Shown: positions 14,091 to 21,123, counted from the stretch's first letter. The stretch: DNA of 22,537 nucleotides from JBIYSM02 sp044759095 (GCF_044759095.2 NZ_JBIYSM020000053.1:1-22537); one strand, 5' to 3'. Numbers and translations are program-made. The notes: generated by a model not told the origin, from the letters alone.

Positions 14091-14296
14091 CATATTTATT
14101 CCCAGCGATTGGGGGGGTGCTTCTGTTTTGATTGGTGAATCAGCTCCGTTTGCTTAACTCCCATGTAAGAACTGAAAGAAGAATAATTTCCCCGAATTCA
14201 TCCGACATTATGGTGTATCGATCACCCATTTTGACCTCGCATATTGGGCAGAATTTGCAACGAATCACTACACTGCATTGGGAAAGGAGGAAAGGG

Positions 14297-14437
14297 ATGT
14301 CGGATCAGGGAAAGTTGACGCTGCCTGTCGGCAAAAGGGAAGACGTGCAATACGATCCCGCCAGAGCAGACATTGAAGATATCGAAGCGCAGATTCGAGC
14401 GGAAGCCGCCGATGAACGCGCGACCGAAAAAGCTTAG
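14297..14437 (+). CDS. YfhD-like 46-aa acidic small protein
   Basis: A 46-residue hydrophilic protein ending ADIEDIEAQIRAEAADERAT. The C-terminal D/E-x-E-A-x-x-R-A-x-A-A-D-x-R pattern resembles the small YfhD-type proteins of Bacillales, whose function is not known. The ATG at 14297 follows AAAGGAGG (14284-14290); the longer upstream frame is spurious. It has its own strong terminator 11 nt behind the stop. It marks the return from AT-rich DNA to the GC-richer backbone. Confidence 0.55.
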   Translation: MSDQGKLTLPVGKREDVQYDPARADIEDIEAQIRAEAADERATEKA

Positions 14438-14448
14438 AAAAAAGGAAG

Positions 14449-14479
14449 GGTGAGCCCGGGTCAAGCGGCTCACCTTTTT
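14449..14479 (+). terminator. Intrinsic terminator of the YfhD-like gene
   Basis: GGTGAGCC (14449-14456) pairs perfectly with GGCTCACC (14467-14474), followed by TTTTTA. The dispersed repeat begins immediately after the T run. Confidence 0.9.
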
Positions 14480-14480
14480 A

Positions 14481-14585
14481 GTATTTAAGAATTTATAACA
14501 TTGGTACATCCCATACAGCCGCTAGAAAAGTGTTCGGGGCCCCGCCCGGCGAAGAAAGGGACCCCACTCGGCACAGCGATAGCTA
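14481..14585 (+). repeat. Dispersed about 105-bp repeat, copy 1
   Basis: The block beginning GTATTTAAGAATTTATAA and ending GCGATAGCTA recurs at 22368-22469. Over the last 80 bp (14506-14585 against 22390-22469) I count one mismatch. It is GC-rich and hairpin-forming (GGGGCCCC, TTCG...CGAA) behind an AT-rich lead. In this copy GACCCCACTCGGC (14560-14572) can fold with GCCGAGTGGGTC (14588-14599) just beyond the shared block. It has no coding frame. A non-autonomous element, possibly derived from IS200/IS605-type ends, is one explanation. Confidence 0.85.
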
Positions 14586-14623
14586 ACGCCGAGTGGGTCG
14601 AGGATAGCTAATGCCGGGTGGGT
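14578..14623 (+). repeat. Tandem duplication of a 21-bp hairpin arm next to repeat copy 1
   Basis: GATAGCTAACGCCGAGTGGGT (14578-14598, first 20 bases GATAGCTAACGCCGAGTGGG) recurs at 14603-14623 with two changes and a 25-bp period. Each unit can pair with the same left arm CCACTCGGC (about 14564-14572), the second with G-U wobbles and followed by TTTTCTT. Confidence 0.7.
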
Positions 14624-14627
14624 TTTC

Positions 14628-14723
14628 TTACATGAAAAACATGAACAAAAAGCTGATCATTACTACCACACTGATCACTGCAACGCTCCAAATGGCGACA
14701 AGCTGCCGGTTTTGCGTCTTCAT
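14628..14723 (-). CDS. 31-aa single-pass membrane peptide
   Basis: ATG at 14721-14723 follows AAAGGAG with 9-nt spacing and encodes a short polar N-terminus (MKTQNRQ) and one strongly hydrophobic segment, LVAIWSVAVISVVVMISFLF, to the end. The topology predicts N-in with a single membrane helix. The frame is open further upstream, but that part overlaps the gene at 14743 and has no ribosome site. It follows the YfhS-like gene by 19 nt on the same strand, so they are probably co-transcribed. No family is recognised. Confidence 0.55.
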   Translation of the reverse strand: MKTQNRQLVAIWSVAVISVVVMISFLFMFFM

Positions 14724-14742
14724 GCCGGGGTGCTCCTTTCCG

Positions 14743-14967
14743 TTAATCGTAAACCGGTGCTGATGAGTGATCCCACCCGCCCGCGTCGCCTCCGATCGGT
14801 CCGCGCGACTCCAGTTCATGGATGATTTTGGAGTGAAGCGATACACCTTCCGTATTGAGGTAGGCGGCCAACTCCGACAGGGCGTGATGAAAGTATAACA
14901 GCTCGTTCAGCTCCCACTTATCGATCGAGGTCATGGTCAACTCCGAAAGTTCACGTCCAATGTACAC
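14743..14967 (-). CDS. YfhS-like 74-aa small protein
   Basis: A 74-residue soluble protein starting MYIGRELSELTMTSIDKWEL, with helical blocks LLYFHHALSELAAYLN and SLHSKIIHELESRG. The layout matches short cytosolic proteins of Bacillales that I associate with YfhS, and its place between mutY and fabL agrees with the yfhS position I recall in B. subtilis. YfhS has been linked to sporulation, but its activity is unknown. The start is GTG (14965-14967) with AAGGAGGAG 5 nt upstream. It is divergent from fabL. Confidence 0.55.
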   Translation of the reverse strand: MYIGRELSELTMTSIDKWELNELLYFHHALSELAAYLNTEGVSLHSKIIHELESRGPIGGDAGGWDHSSAPVYD

Positions 14968-15090
14968 TGAGGCTCCTCCTTCCCGTTTCGGCCAATCAGG
15001 AAAAACATTCTCTGCCTAGTATGCTCGCGGTAAAAACGATTCATTCCCGTTTTTGGACTTCGAACCGTGGCGCAAACGGAAGAAGGCGTG

Positions 15091-15128
15091 TATAATAAAT
15101 ACGGCATAAATTAGTACCAGATATTAAT
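15091..15128 (+). promoter_or_regulatory. fabL promoter -10 and FapR operator
   Basis: TATAAT at 15091-15096 is a perfect -10; the -35 is poor. Immediately downstream, ATTAGTACCAGATATTAAT (15110-15128) matches the FapR operator pattern TTAGTACC-N-TA-T-TAA. FapR represses lipid-synthesis genes and is released by malonyl-CoA. The position over the early transcribed region is typical for FapR boxes. Confidence 0.75.
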
Positions 15129-15154
15129 AGTTGATAAAAAGGAGGCTGTAATCT

Positions 15155-15913
15155 ATGAATACAACCAGAAAAGTGGCGCTTGTAACCGGAGGCACGCGCG
15201 GCATCGGAAAAGCAATCGCCCATCAGTTGGCCGATCAGGGGTATGATTTGGTCCTGAATTATTTGCGCAACCGCACGGCAGCCCGCGAAGCGGCAGCAGA
15301 GCTGGAGGCAAAAGGCGTACGTGTCCATTTGGTGAAAGCCAACGTAGGCGACGTATCCAAGATTAAAGAGTTGTTTGCCGAGATTGATCAGGTTTTCGGC
15401 AGACTGGATATACTGGTTAATAATGCGGCGTCAGGAGTTCTGCGCCCGCTCATGGAGCTTGAGGAGAGCCATTGGGACTGGACGATGGAGATCAACAGCA
15501 AGGCACTGCTCTTCTGTGCGCAGGAAGCGGCGAAGCTGATGATGAAGACGGGAGAAGGGGGCAAAATTGTCAGCCTCTCCAGTCTCGGATCGATTCGCGT
15601 GCTGGAGAACTACACGGCGGTCGGCGTGTCCAAGGCGGCTCTGGAAGCATTGACCCGCTACCTGGCTGTTGAATTGGCTCCGCATAACATCGTTGTCAAC
15701 GCGGTATCGGGCGGCGCCGTCGATACGGATGCGCTGCGCCATTTCCCGAATCGGGAGGAGCTTTTGCAAAGCTCCGCGGAGCGTACACCGGCTGGACGCA
15801 TTGTGGAGCCGGAAGACCTGGCCAACGCCGTCATGTTCCTGCTGTCGGACAAGGCATGGATGATTCGGGGACAGACCGTTATCGTCGACGGAGGCCTCTC
15901 GCTTTTAACGTAG
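15155..15913 (+). CDS. fabL: Enoyl-[acyl-carrier-protein] reductase (NADPH), FabL
   Basis: A 252-residue short-chain dehydrogenase that performs the last reduction of the type II fatty-acid elongation cycle. The cofactor motif TGGTRGIG (11-18) is followed by LVNNAASGVLRPLMELEESH (about 87-106) and the catalytic pair Tyr153 and Lys160. The Y-x6-K spacing marks an enoyl reductase rather than a typical Y-x3-K SDR, and the surrounding SLSSLGSIRVLENY and VSGGAVDTDALRHFPNRE are near-identical to B. subtilis FabL as I recall it. AAAAAGGAGG lies 9 nt before the ATG. A FapR box in the leader ties it to malonyl-CoA control. FabL is the triclosan-tolerant enoyl reductase of bacilli. Confidence 0.93.
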   Translation: MNTTRKVALVTGGTRGIGKAIAHQLADQGYDLVLNYLRNRTAAREAAAELEAKGVRVHLVKANVGDVSKIKELFAEIDQVFGRLDILVNNAASGVLRPLMELEESHWDWTMEINSKALLFCAQEAAKLMMKTGEGGKIVSLSSLGSIRVLENYTAVGVSKAALEALTRYLAVELAPHNIVVNAVSGGAVDTDALRHFPNREELLQSSAERTPAGRIVEPEDLANAVMFLLSDKAWMIRGQTVIVDGGLSLLT

Positions 15914-15992
15914 GGATTCTTTCACTTCATACCAAGACAAACTTGTCCTTGTAGTGTAAAATAGAGGGAGAAGCCATCGAAGGAGGCAACGT

Positions 15993-16406
15993 ATGCTGAT
16001 TCGTCCGTTTCGGCTCGGTGACTATTCGGCTATAACGCGTATTTGGCAGGAAACCGGTTTGGATCAAACGGAAACGGAATCGCTGAATGACCTGGCCAAG
16101 CAGTTGGCCTGGGACAGTGATTTGGTTATGGTAGCTGAGCATGATGGAGAAGTGGTCGGCGTCGTCGTCGGTACGATTGACGGCACCCGGGCGTACTTTT
16201 ATCGGTTGGCTGTTCTCCCCGAACTGCAAGGCGCAGGTATCGGCCGGCAGCTGGTGGAGGCGATTGAAAAGCGGTTCAAGCAGCGAGGCGTCAATCGTGT
16301 CTTGATCATGGTCAATCAGGATAACCCGGAAGTCCTCCCTTTTTATCATTCTCTTGGCTACGAAATGCAAAAATATGTTACACTTTCCAAAAAGCTCTCT
16401 TCTTAG
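15993..16406 (+). CDS. GNAT-family N-acetyltransferase (YpeA-like)
   Basis: A 137-residue acetyltransferase using acetyl-CoA. Motif A is clear: YFYRLAVLPELQGAGIGRQL, with the Q-x-x-G-x-G pyrophosphate loop, followed by NRVLIMVNQDNPEVLPFYHS and LGYEMQ as motif B. The length and the MLIRPFRLGDY start are usual for compact GNAT proteins of the YpeA type; the acceptor is unknown. The ATG follows GAAGGAGG with 6-nt spacing. It lies 79 nt behind fabL on the same strand with no clear terminator between, so read-through from fabL is possible. Its stop codon touches the inverted-repeat element that follows. Confidence 0.85.
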   Translation: MLIRPFRLGDYSAITRIWQETGLDQTETESLNDLAKQLAWDSDLVMVAEHDGEVVGVVVGTIDGTRAYFYRLAVLPELQGAGIGRQLVEAIEKRFKQRGVNRVLIMVNQDNPEVLPFYHSLGYEMQKYVTLSKKLSS

Positions 16407-16407
16407 T

Positions 16408-16543
16408 GGGTGTTTAAAAAGGAGGACAAACAGGGCCGAGGTCGGCTAAGAACGCCCCGTCCTGGGGCAACGCCGACACTTGCACATCCTGTGCGTCGCA
16501 ACCAAGATGCGACTGCAATGTTTGCCGGACTTTTTAAACCACC
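16408..16543. repeat. 136-bp MITE-like element with inverted termini and internal hairpins
   Basis: The 24-bp ends (16408-16431 and 16520-16543) are inverted repeats with 18 of 24 positions matching, including an uninterrupted GTTTAAAAAG/CTTTTTAAAC. Internally there are further stems: GCCGA/TCGGC (16435-16446), GCCCC...GGGGC (16453-16468), and GTCGCA...TGCGAC (16495-16513). It has no coding frame. The whole sequence can fold as a multi-branched structure on either strand. The layout resembles miniature inverted-repeat elements; I recall similar sequences as common intergenic repeats in this group, but this was not searched. Confidence 0.7.
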
Positions 16544-16601
16544 TCTTTTTAACGGAGGCTTGTTCCCCATTCATACATAGAAGAGAAGAAAGGGGAGGGT
16601 C

Positions 16602-17138
16602 ATGTCGCCAGCTCCAGGCACAAACATCCGCATAGAAAGCTTCAAACACGACCACTCGCTGCACCGCATTTGGGACAAGACGACCCTGATCCACTCCAGT
16701 GATGCTGTTGTGATCGGCGGAAACGATCGCGTCAAGGTAACAGAATCCGACGGTCGGGAGTGGCGAACGCGTGAGCCGGCCATTTGTACGTTTGGGCGCG
16801 GTCAGTGGTTTAATACGATTGCCATGATTCGCGACGACGGTATTTATTACTACTGCAACATCGGCTCGCCCTTCAGCTTGAAAGGTCACTTGCTAAGCTA
16901 TATCGATTACGATTTGGACGTAAAGGTCTTCCCCGATATGACCTACACGATCCTTGATGAAGAGGAGTTCCTTTTGCACAGCAAGCAAATGAACTATCCG
17001 CCGTTTGTCGTGGAACGGGTGCAAACCGCACTTCGGGAAGTGCTGGAATGGGTGCACGCACGTCGCGGCCCTTTTCAAAACGGATTCGTCCAGCGTTGGT
17101 ATGAGCGTTATTTGTTGGTGCGCGATGACGAAGAATAA
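16602..17138 (+). CDS. ntdP: Nucleoside tri-/diphosphatase (DUF402, YgaC-like)
   Basis: A 178-residue protein of the DUF402/NtdP family, the same length as B. subtilis YgaC. Conserved blocks are SFKHDHSLHRIW, VIGGNDRVKVTESDGREWRT, REPAICTF, WFNTIAMIRDDGIYYYCNI, YIDYDLDVKVFPDMTYTILD and the C-terminal FVQRWYERYL. The acidic YDLDVK...D and related residues form the Mg-dependent active site in homologues such as S. aureus Sa1684 (NtdP), which hydrolyse nucleoside tri- and diphosphates. The ATG is immediately behind AGGGGAGGG, a short spacing. It has its own terminator, and its place before the ygaD-type ABC gene matches B. subtilis synteny. Confidence 0.9.
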   Translation: MSPAPGTNIRIESFKHDHSLHRIWDKTTLIHSSDAVVIGGNDRVKVTESDGREWRTREPAICTFGRGQWFNTIAMIRDDGIYYYCNIGSPFSLKGHLLSYIDYDLDVKVFPDMTYTILDEEEFLLHSKQMNYPPFVVERVQTALREVLEWVHARRGPFQNGFVQRWYERYLLVRDDEE

Positions 17139-17172
17139 TCCCTTTCCCGGGATCGGGGAAGGGATTTCTTTT
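17137..17172 (+). terminator. Intrinsic terminator of ntdP
   Basis: AATCCCTTTCCC (17137-17148) pairs with GGGGAAGGGATT (17155-17166) with one mismatch, then CTTTTT. Confidence 0.85.
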
Positions 17173-17254
17173 TCACGGGCCGCGCTCTATGCACCCCAAG
17201 CAGAAAGGTGTAAAATGGTAGCACCAACGTCTCAAGACCGAGGAGGGCTGTTTT

Positions 17255-19039
17255 TTGAGCATCAGGCGTTACATGGCATACGTCATGCCCTACTGGAAGA
17301 AAATCGCCATTACCATCATCATCGGCATTTTGAAGTTTTCCATTCCGTTATTGCTTCCCTTGCTGATCAAATACATCATAGACGACCTTCTGCCAAGCCC
17401 CCTCCCCCAGTCCGAGAAGCTGACGCGACTGTTCTGGCTGATGGCGGCAGCGTTTTTTATTTTTACGGTGGTTCGCGCTCCGATCGAATACTACCGGCAG
17501 TACTTTGCGCAATGGGTGTCCAGCCGCATCCTGTTTGACATACGGAATCATCTGTTTGGCCACCTGCAGCGGCTGTCGATGCGCTACTACAACAACCACA
17601 AGGTGGGAGAAGTGATCTCTCGCGTCATCAACGACGTGGAGTCGACAAAAAGCTTCATCGAGACCGGATTGATGAATATCTGGCTGGACCTGATTACGAT
17701 CGGACTGACGCTCAGCGTCATGCTGTACATGAACGTCCCGCTGACGATTGCCGCGATGCTGGTGTTTCCCTTGTACGGCTTCTCCGTCAAATACTTTTAC
17801 AAACGGCTTCGCCAGCTCACGAGAGAGCGGTCAGCCGCGCTGGCTCAGCTGCAGGGTCATTTGCACGAACGGGTAAACGGCATCTCCGTGATCCGCAGCT
17901 TCGCTCTCGAGGAGCACGAGAGCAAGCAGTTCGCCAGGCAGAACAACCACTTCCTGCAAAAAGCGTTCGCCCACACACGCTGGAACGCCAATACGTTCGC
18001 AGTGGTAAACTCCATTACGGACATCGCGCCGCTTCTGGTGATCGGGTATGCGGGATACGAGGTGATCTACGGGAACCTGACGGTCGGAACGATGGTTGCC
18101 TTTTACGCTTATCTGGAGCGTTTGTACACCCCGCTGCGGCGTCTGGTCAACTCCTCTACGACGCTGACCCAGGCCGTTGCTTCCATGGATCGGATGTTCG
18201 AGTTTATCGATGAGCAGTACGACATCGTTGACAGGCCGGACGCCGGGGTTTTGCCGGTTGACCCGTTAACGGGGCGGATTCGCGGGGAGGTTCGCTTTGA
18301 AAATGTCTCCTTCCGCTATCGCGAGGATGGACCGAACGTGCTGGAAAAGATCAATTTGACCATCAATCCTGGGGAAACGGTTGCCATTGTGGGGATGTCC
18401 GGCGGCGGCAAGTCATCCCTGATCAGCCTGCTGCCCCGTTTTTGGGACGTCACCGAGGGGCGCATCACGATTGATGGGGTGGACATTCGGGATGTCAAAC
18501 AGCAAAACCTCCGCAGTCACATTGGCATGGTGCTTCAGGACAACATCCTGTTTAGTGAATCGGCGCGGGTCAACATTCTGATGGGTGATCCGGACGCCAG
18601 TGAGGAAGCGATGGTGGAAGCGGCCAAAGCGGCCAACGCCCACGAGTTCATCTGCGAACTGCCGGATGGGTACGACACCGAGCTGGGGGAGAGGGGCGTG
18701 AAGCTCTCCGGCGGTCAAAAGCAGCGGATCGCCATCGCCCGGGTATTTCTTCGCAATCCGGGCATCCTCATACTGGATGAAGCAACGTCCGCCCTCGATC
18801 TCGAGTCGGAACACATGATCCAGGAGTCGCTGGCCCGTTTGACCCGGGGGCGTACCACCATTGTTGTGGCGCACCGACTCTCGACCATCACCCATGCCGA
18901 CAAAATTGTGGTAATGAAAGAGGGAAGAATTGTCGAACTGGGAACACATGAACAGTTGTTGGAGCAGAAGGGTGTCTACTACGCGTTGTGGAACGTTCAG
19001 GACTTCGGCGTCTCAGCGGAGCAAATGCCCGTCCGGTAG
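17255..19039 (+). CDS. ygaD: ABC multidrug-type exporter, fused membrane and ATPase domains (YgaD-like)
   Basis: A 594-residue half-transporter. Residues 1-310 form the six-helix exporter membrane domain (including VGEVISRVINDVESTKSF and the coupling-loop region); residues 340-594 form the ATPase. Walker A is GMSGGGKSS (380-388), the signature LSGGQ is at 484-488, Walker B ILILDE at 504-509 and the switch His at 540. It should work as a homodimer, expelling hydrophobic drugs or lipids at the cytoplasmic membrane. The start is TTG 17255 with GAGGAGGG 7 nt upstream. The next gene, an MFS pump, begins 44 nt after the stop, so the two efflux proteins are probably one operon. Position after ntdP matches ygaD of B. 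subtilis. Confidence 0.92.
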   Translation: MSIRRYMAYVMPYWKKIAITIIIGILKFSIPLLLPLLIKYIIDDLLPSPLPQSEKLTRLFWLMAAAFFIFTVVRAPIEYYRQYFAQWVSSRILFDIRNHLFGHLQRLSMRYYNNHKVGEVISRVINDVESTKSFIETGLMNIWLDLITIGLTLSVMLYMNVPLTIAAMLVFPLYGFSVKYFYKRLRQLTRERSAALAQLQGHLHERVNGISVIRSFALEEHESKQFARQNNHFLQKAFAHTRWNANTFAVVNSITDIAPLLVIGYAGYEVIYGNLTVGTMVAFYAYLERLYTPLRRLVNSSTTLTQAVASMDRMFEFIDEQYDIVDRPDAGVLPVDPLTGRIRGEVRFENVSFRYREDGPNVLEKINLTINPGETVAIVGMSGGGKSSLISLLPRFWDVTEGRITIDGVDIRDVKQQNLRSHIGMVLQDNILFSESARVNILMGDPDASEEAMVEAAKAANAHEFICELPDGYDTELGERGVKLSGGQKQRIAIARVFLRNPGILILDEATSALDLESEHMIQESLARLTRGRTTIVVAHRLSTITHADKIVVMKEGRIVELGTHEQLLEQKGVYYALWNVQDFGVSAEQMPVR

Positions 19040-19083
19040 AAGGAAGGCAACCAGTTCTGCTCTCAGGTATGGGAGGAGAGCCT

Positions 19084-20298
19084 GTGGAGACTTGGCAACG
19101 AAATTTATACGTACTGTGCGGCTCGCTGTTTGTCGTGATGATGGCGATGAGTATGATCATGCCGTTTTTGCCGCTCTATATTCAGCAGGATTTTGGGGTG
19201 GAAGATCCTCATGAGGTAACTGCATGGGCAGGCATCATCTTTGGCGCGAATTTTCTAACAGCAGGCATTGTCTCGCCTATTTGGGGAAACCTGGCAGACA
19301 AATACGGGCGTAAAATCATGATCCTGCGCTCCGGTTTCTTTATGTCTGTCATCATATCCGCCACCGGTTTTGCAGGCAGTTTGTGGCAGCTGTTGGGGCT
19401 GCGGCTTCTGAATGGGACGGTAGGCGGAATCATTCCAGCCAGTACGGCTCTCATTGCCTCAACCGCCCCGAAGGAACGGGCAGGGTGGGCGCAGGGTATG
19501 CTGCAGTCGTTCGTAGTCGCGGGTTCCATCATGGGACCGCTGTTCGGCGGGCTTTTGGCGGACAAAATCGGCTTTCGCATGATCTTCATGGTAACTGGCA
19601 GCTTGATCCTGATTGCCACCCTGGTGATCACGTTTACGGTAAAAGAGACGTTCGTTCCGCCGCCGGCCAAAGAGCGGTCCAGTCTGCGGGAGGATTTCCG
19701 CATGATCTTTTCCTCCAAGGAGCTGCCTGCTCTCTTTTTCGTCACCGTCATGATTCAGTTCGCGTTGTTCAGTATCTTCCCTGTCCTGCCTATCTACATT
19801 CAGGAGCTGCTCGCTACCCGGGAGAACGTCGCTTTCTGGGCGGGAATCGTTGCGGCGGCAATGGGAACGGCCAATGTCTTTGCTTCTCCGCGGCTGGGCA
19901 GACTGGGGGACCGCTACGGCTCCGAGAAAGTGCTGTTCATCTGCCTGCTGGCCGCTGCGGTACTGTTTATCCCCCAGGCACTGGTGACGACCGTCTGGCA
20001 ACTGGTGCTGTTGAGGTTTCTGCTGGGACTTTGCCTTGGAGGCCTGCTTCCTTCCGTCAATGCGCTGCTGCGTCGTGCGACACCGAGCTACATGGTCAGC
20101 CGTGTCTACGGCTACAACAACAGCTTCGTCTGCATCGGCAGCATGCTCGGCCCGATGACGGGCGGTTTCCTTGCCGGTTTCCTCAGCATCAGCGGCGTGT
20201 TTTGGATGACCAGCGTGCTGTTGTTTCTCAATGCGGGCTGGGTCTACCTCAGCTTTTTGCGTCGACAATCATTAAAAGAGATTGATTCAGAAAAATAA
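19084..20298 (+). CDS. MdtG-like MFS multidrug efflux transporter
   Basis: A 404-residue twelve-helix major facilitator. The N-terminus (METWQRNLYVLC...MIMPFLPLYI) and motif A, GNLADKYGRKIM, match the MdtG group of drug/H+ antiporters; the motif C region LGPMTGGFLAG and the second-half motif A-like GRLGDRYGSEKV are also seen. The start is taken as GTG 19084, with GGGAGGAG 6 nt upstream. The frame remains open to 18988 inside the ABC gene, but homology begins at METWQRN. It is probably co-transcribed with the ABC exporter. The substrate is not predictable beyond amphiphilic drugs or related compounds. Confidence 0.88.
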   Translation: METWQRNLYVLCGSLFVVMMAMSMIMPFLPLYIQQDFGVEDPHEVTAWAGIIFGANFLTAGIVSPIWGNLADKYGRKIMILRSGFFMSVIISATGFAGSLWQLLGLRLLNGTVGGIIPASTALIASTAPKERAGWAQGMLQSFVVAGSIMGPLFGGLLADKIGFRMIFMVTGSLILIATLVITFTVKETFVPPPAKERSSLREDFRMIFSSKELPALFFVTVMIQFALFSIFPVLPIYIQELLATRENVAFWAGIVAAAMGTANVFASPRLGRLGDRYGSEKVLFICLLAAAVLFIPQALVTTVWQLVLLRFLLGLCLGGLLPSVNALLRRATPSYMVSRVYGYNNSFVCIGSMLGPMTGGFLAGFLSISGVFWMTSVLLFLNAGWVYLSFLRRQSLKEIDSEK

Positions 20299-20365
20299 TT
20301 TTTAATAAAGTGCGTAACAATTGCTGGAAACAGTGCGTCTTCCTTATCACAAGGAGTGATGCGAG

Positions 20366-21028
20366 ATGACAAAAGGAAAAAAATATGTAATCCTGACGGC
20401 AATGGTGTCCATGCTTGCAGCCGGCTGCTCGGAAACGAGCATGCCTGAATCTAACCCGTCTCAACAAGAGCCTCTGGTAACGCAGCCTGCGCAACCTGCG
20501 CCTACAGAACCTGCTCCTGCAACGAACCAACCGGTCACGGCGCCAGAAGAGAAGATGGACGAAAAGGCGGTCGTGAAGCTGGTAGCCGAGGGGATGAGCT
20601 CCTATTGGCACGTGATGACCGGAGGAGAAGGGGCGGGCGGTACGACCGATGGCGGTCCCATTCCCACCTTCCAGGTAAACGGCATGGAGTATCGTTACCT
20701 CGGCAAGGACATAGAGACGAAGGAAAAGCTGATGGCCTATCTGCAGCAAAGCCTCACCCAGGAGGCAAGCGAAGCGTTTATCAAGGCAGCCAACATCATC
20801 GAACACGAAGGAAGATTGGGGCAGCCAAACGCCGACGGAGGCAGCATGCTGCAATGGGAGAACGCCCAGGCATCTCTGATTGATGAAACGGCGGATCGGA
20901 AAAAATACGAGCTGAAAGTGCCTTATGGTGAAGAACCGAATCTTGAATTTCAGCCTGTGACCGTGGAAGTGAAAAAGGCGGAATCATCAGGCTGGCGCAT
21001 TAACACCCCGCCTCACCAGTTACGGTAA
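20366..21028 (+). CDS. IseA-like lipoprotein (DL-endopeptidase inhibitor fold)
   Basis: A 220-residue lipoprotein: a basic N-terminus, a hydrophobic stretch and the lipobox LAAGC with Cys21 as lipidation site. A Pro/Gln/Thr-rich spacer (25-60) leads to a C-terminal domain from about residue 65. That domain contains SSYWHVMTGGEG, FQVNGMEYRYLGKDIETKEK, RLGQPNADGGSMLQWENA and SGWRINTPP, which resembles IseA (YoeB) of B. subtilis, a secreted inhibitor of LytE/LytF-type cell-wall DL-endopeptidases. Unlike secreted IseA, this copy would be membrane-tethered outside the cell. AAGGAG precedes the ATG. It follows the MFS gene by 67 nt without a clear terminator. Confidence 0.6.
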   Translation: MTKGKKYVILTAMVSMLAAGCSETSMPESNPSQQEPLVTQPAQPAPTEPAPATNQPVTAPEEKMDEKAVVKLVAEGMSSYWHVMTGGEGAGGTTDGGPIPTFQVNGMEYRYLGKDIETKEKLMAYLQQSLTQEASEAFIKAANIIEHEGRLGQPNADGGSMLQWENAQASLIDETADRKKYELKVPYGEEPNLEFQPVTVEVKKAESSGWRINTPPHQLR

Positions 21029-21063
21029 CCATTCCCTGACAGAGGAGCGATTCCATTGTAATC

Positions 21064-21123
21064 CCCCTTTTCGGCATTCTTGTCAAAGTGTGTCCATACT
21101 TGTTTGACTCTTCCGAAAAGGGG
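21064..21123 (+). promoter_or_regulatory. Long hairpin enclosing the ribosome site of the last MFS gene
   Basis: CCCCTTTTCGG (21064-21074) pairs perfectly over 11 bp with CCGAAAAGGGG (21113-21123). Nested inside, GTCAAA (21082-21087) pairs perfectly with TTTGAC (21103-21108). The right arm contains the AAAAGGGG Shine-Dalgarno of the gene starting at 21133. No U-tract follows, so a terminator is unlikely. Sequestration of the ribosome site is inferred and requires transcription to begin upstream of 21064. Confidence 0.55.

Noticed and set aside
14132..14296. Upstream extension of the YfhD-like frame
   Set aside because: The AAAGGAGG at 14284-14290 and the family-like sequence fix the start at 14297; the upstream part looks like non-coding remnant.
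14481..14623. Short repeats here considered as a CRISPR array
   Set aside because: Only two units with a 4-bp gap, no regular spacers, no cas genes in the window.
15927..15990. AAGACAAACTTGTCCTT considered as a fabL terminator
   Set aside because: The stem is only about 6-7 bp with a 2-3 nt loop and no T run, so it was not listed as a terminator.
19383..20285. 300-codon plus-strand frame inside the MdtG-like gene, plus a 269-codon antisense frame
   Set aside because: Both are high-GC shadows with His/Arg/Gln-rich nonsense sequence; the MFS frame has motifs and membrane segments.
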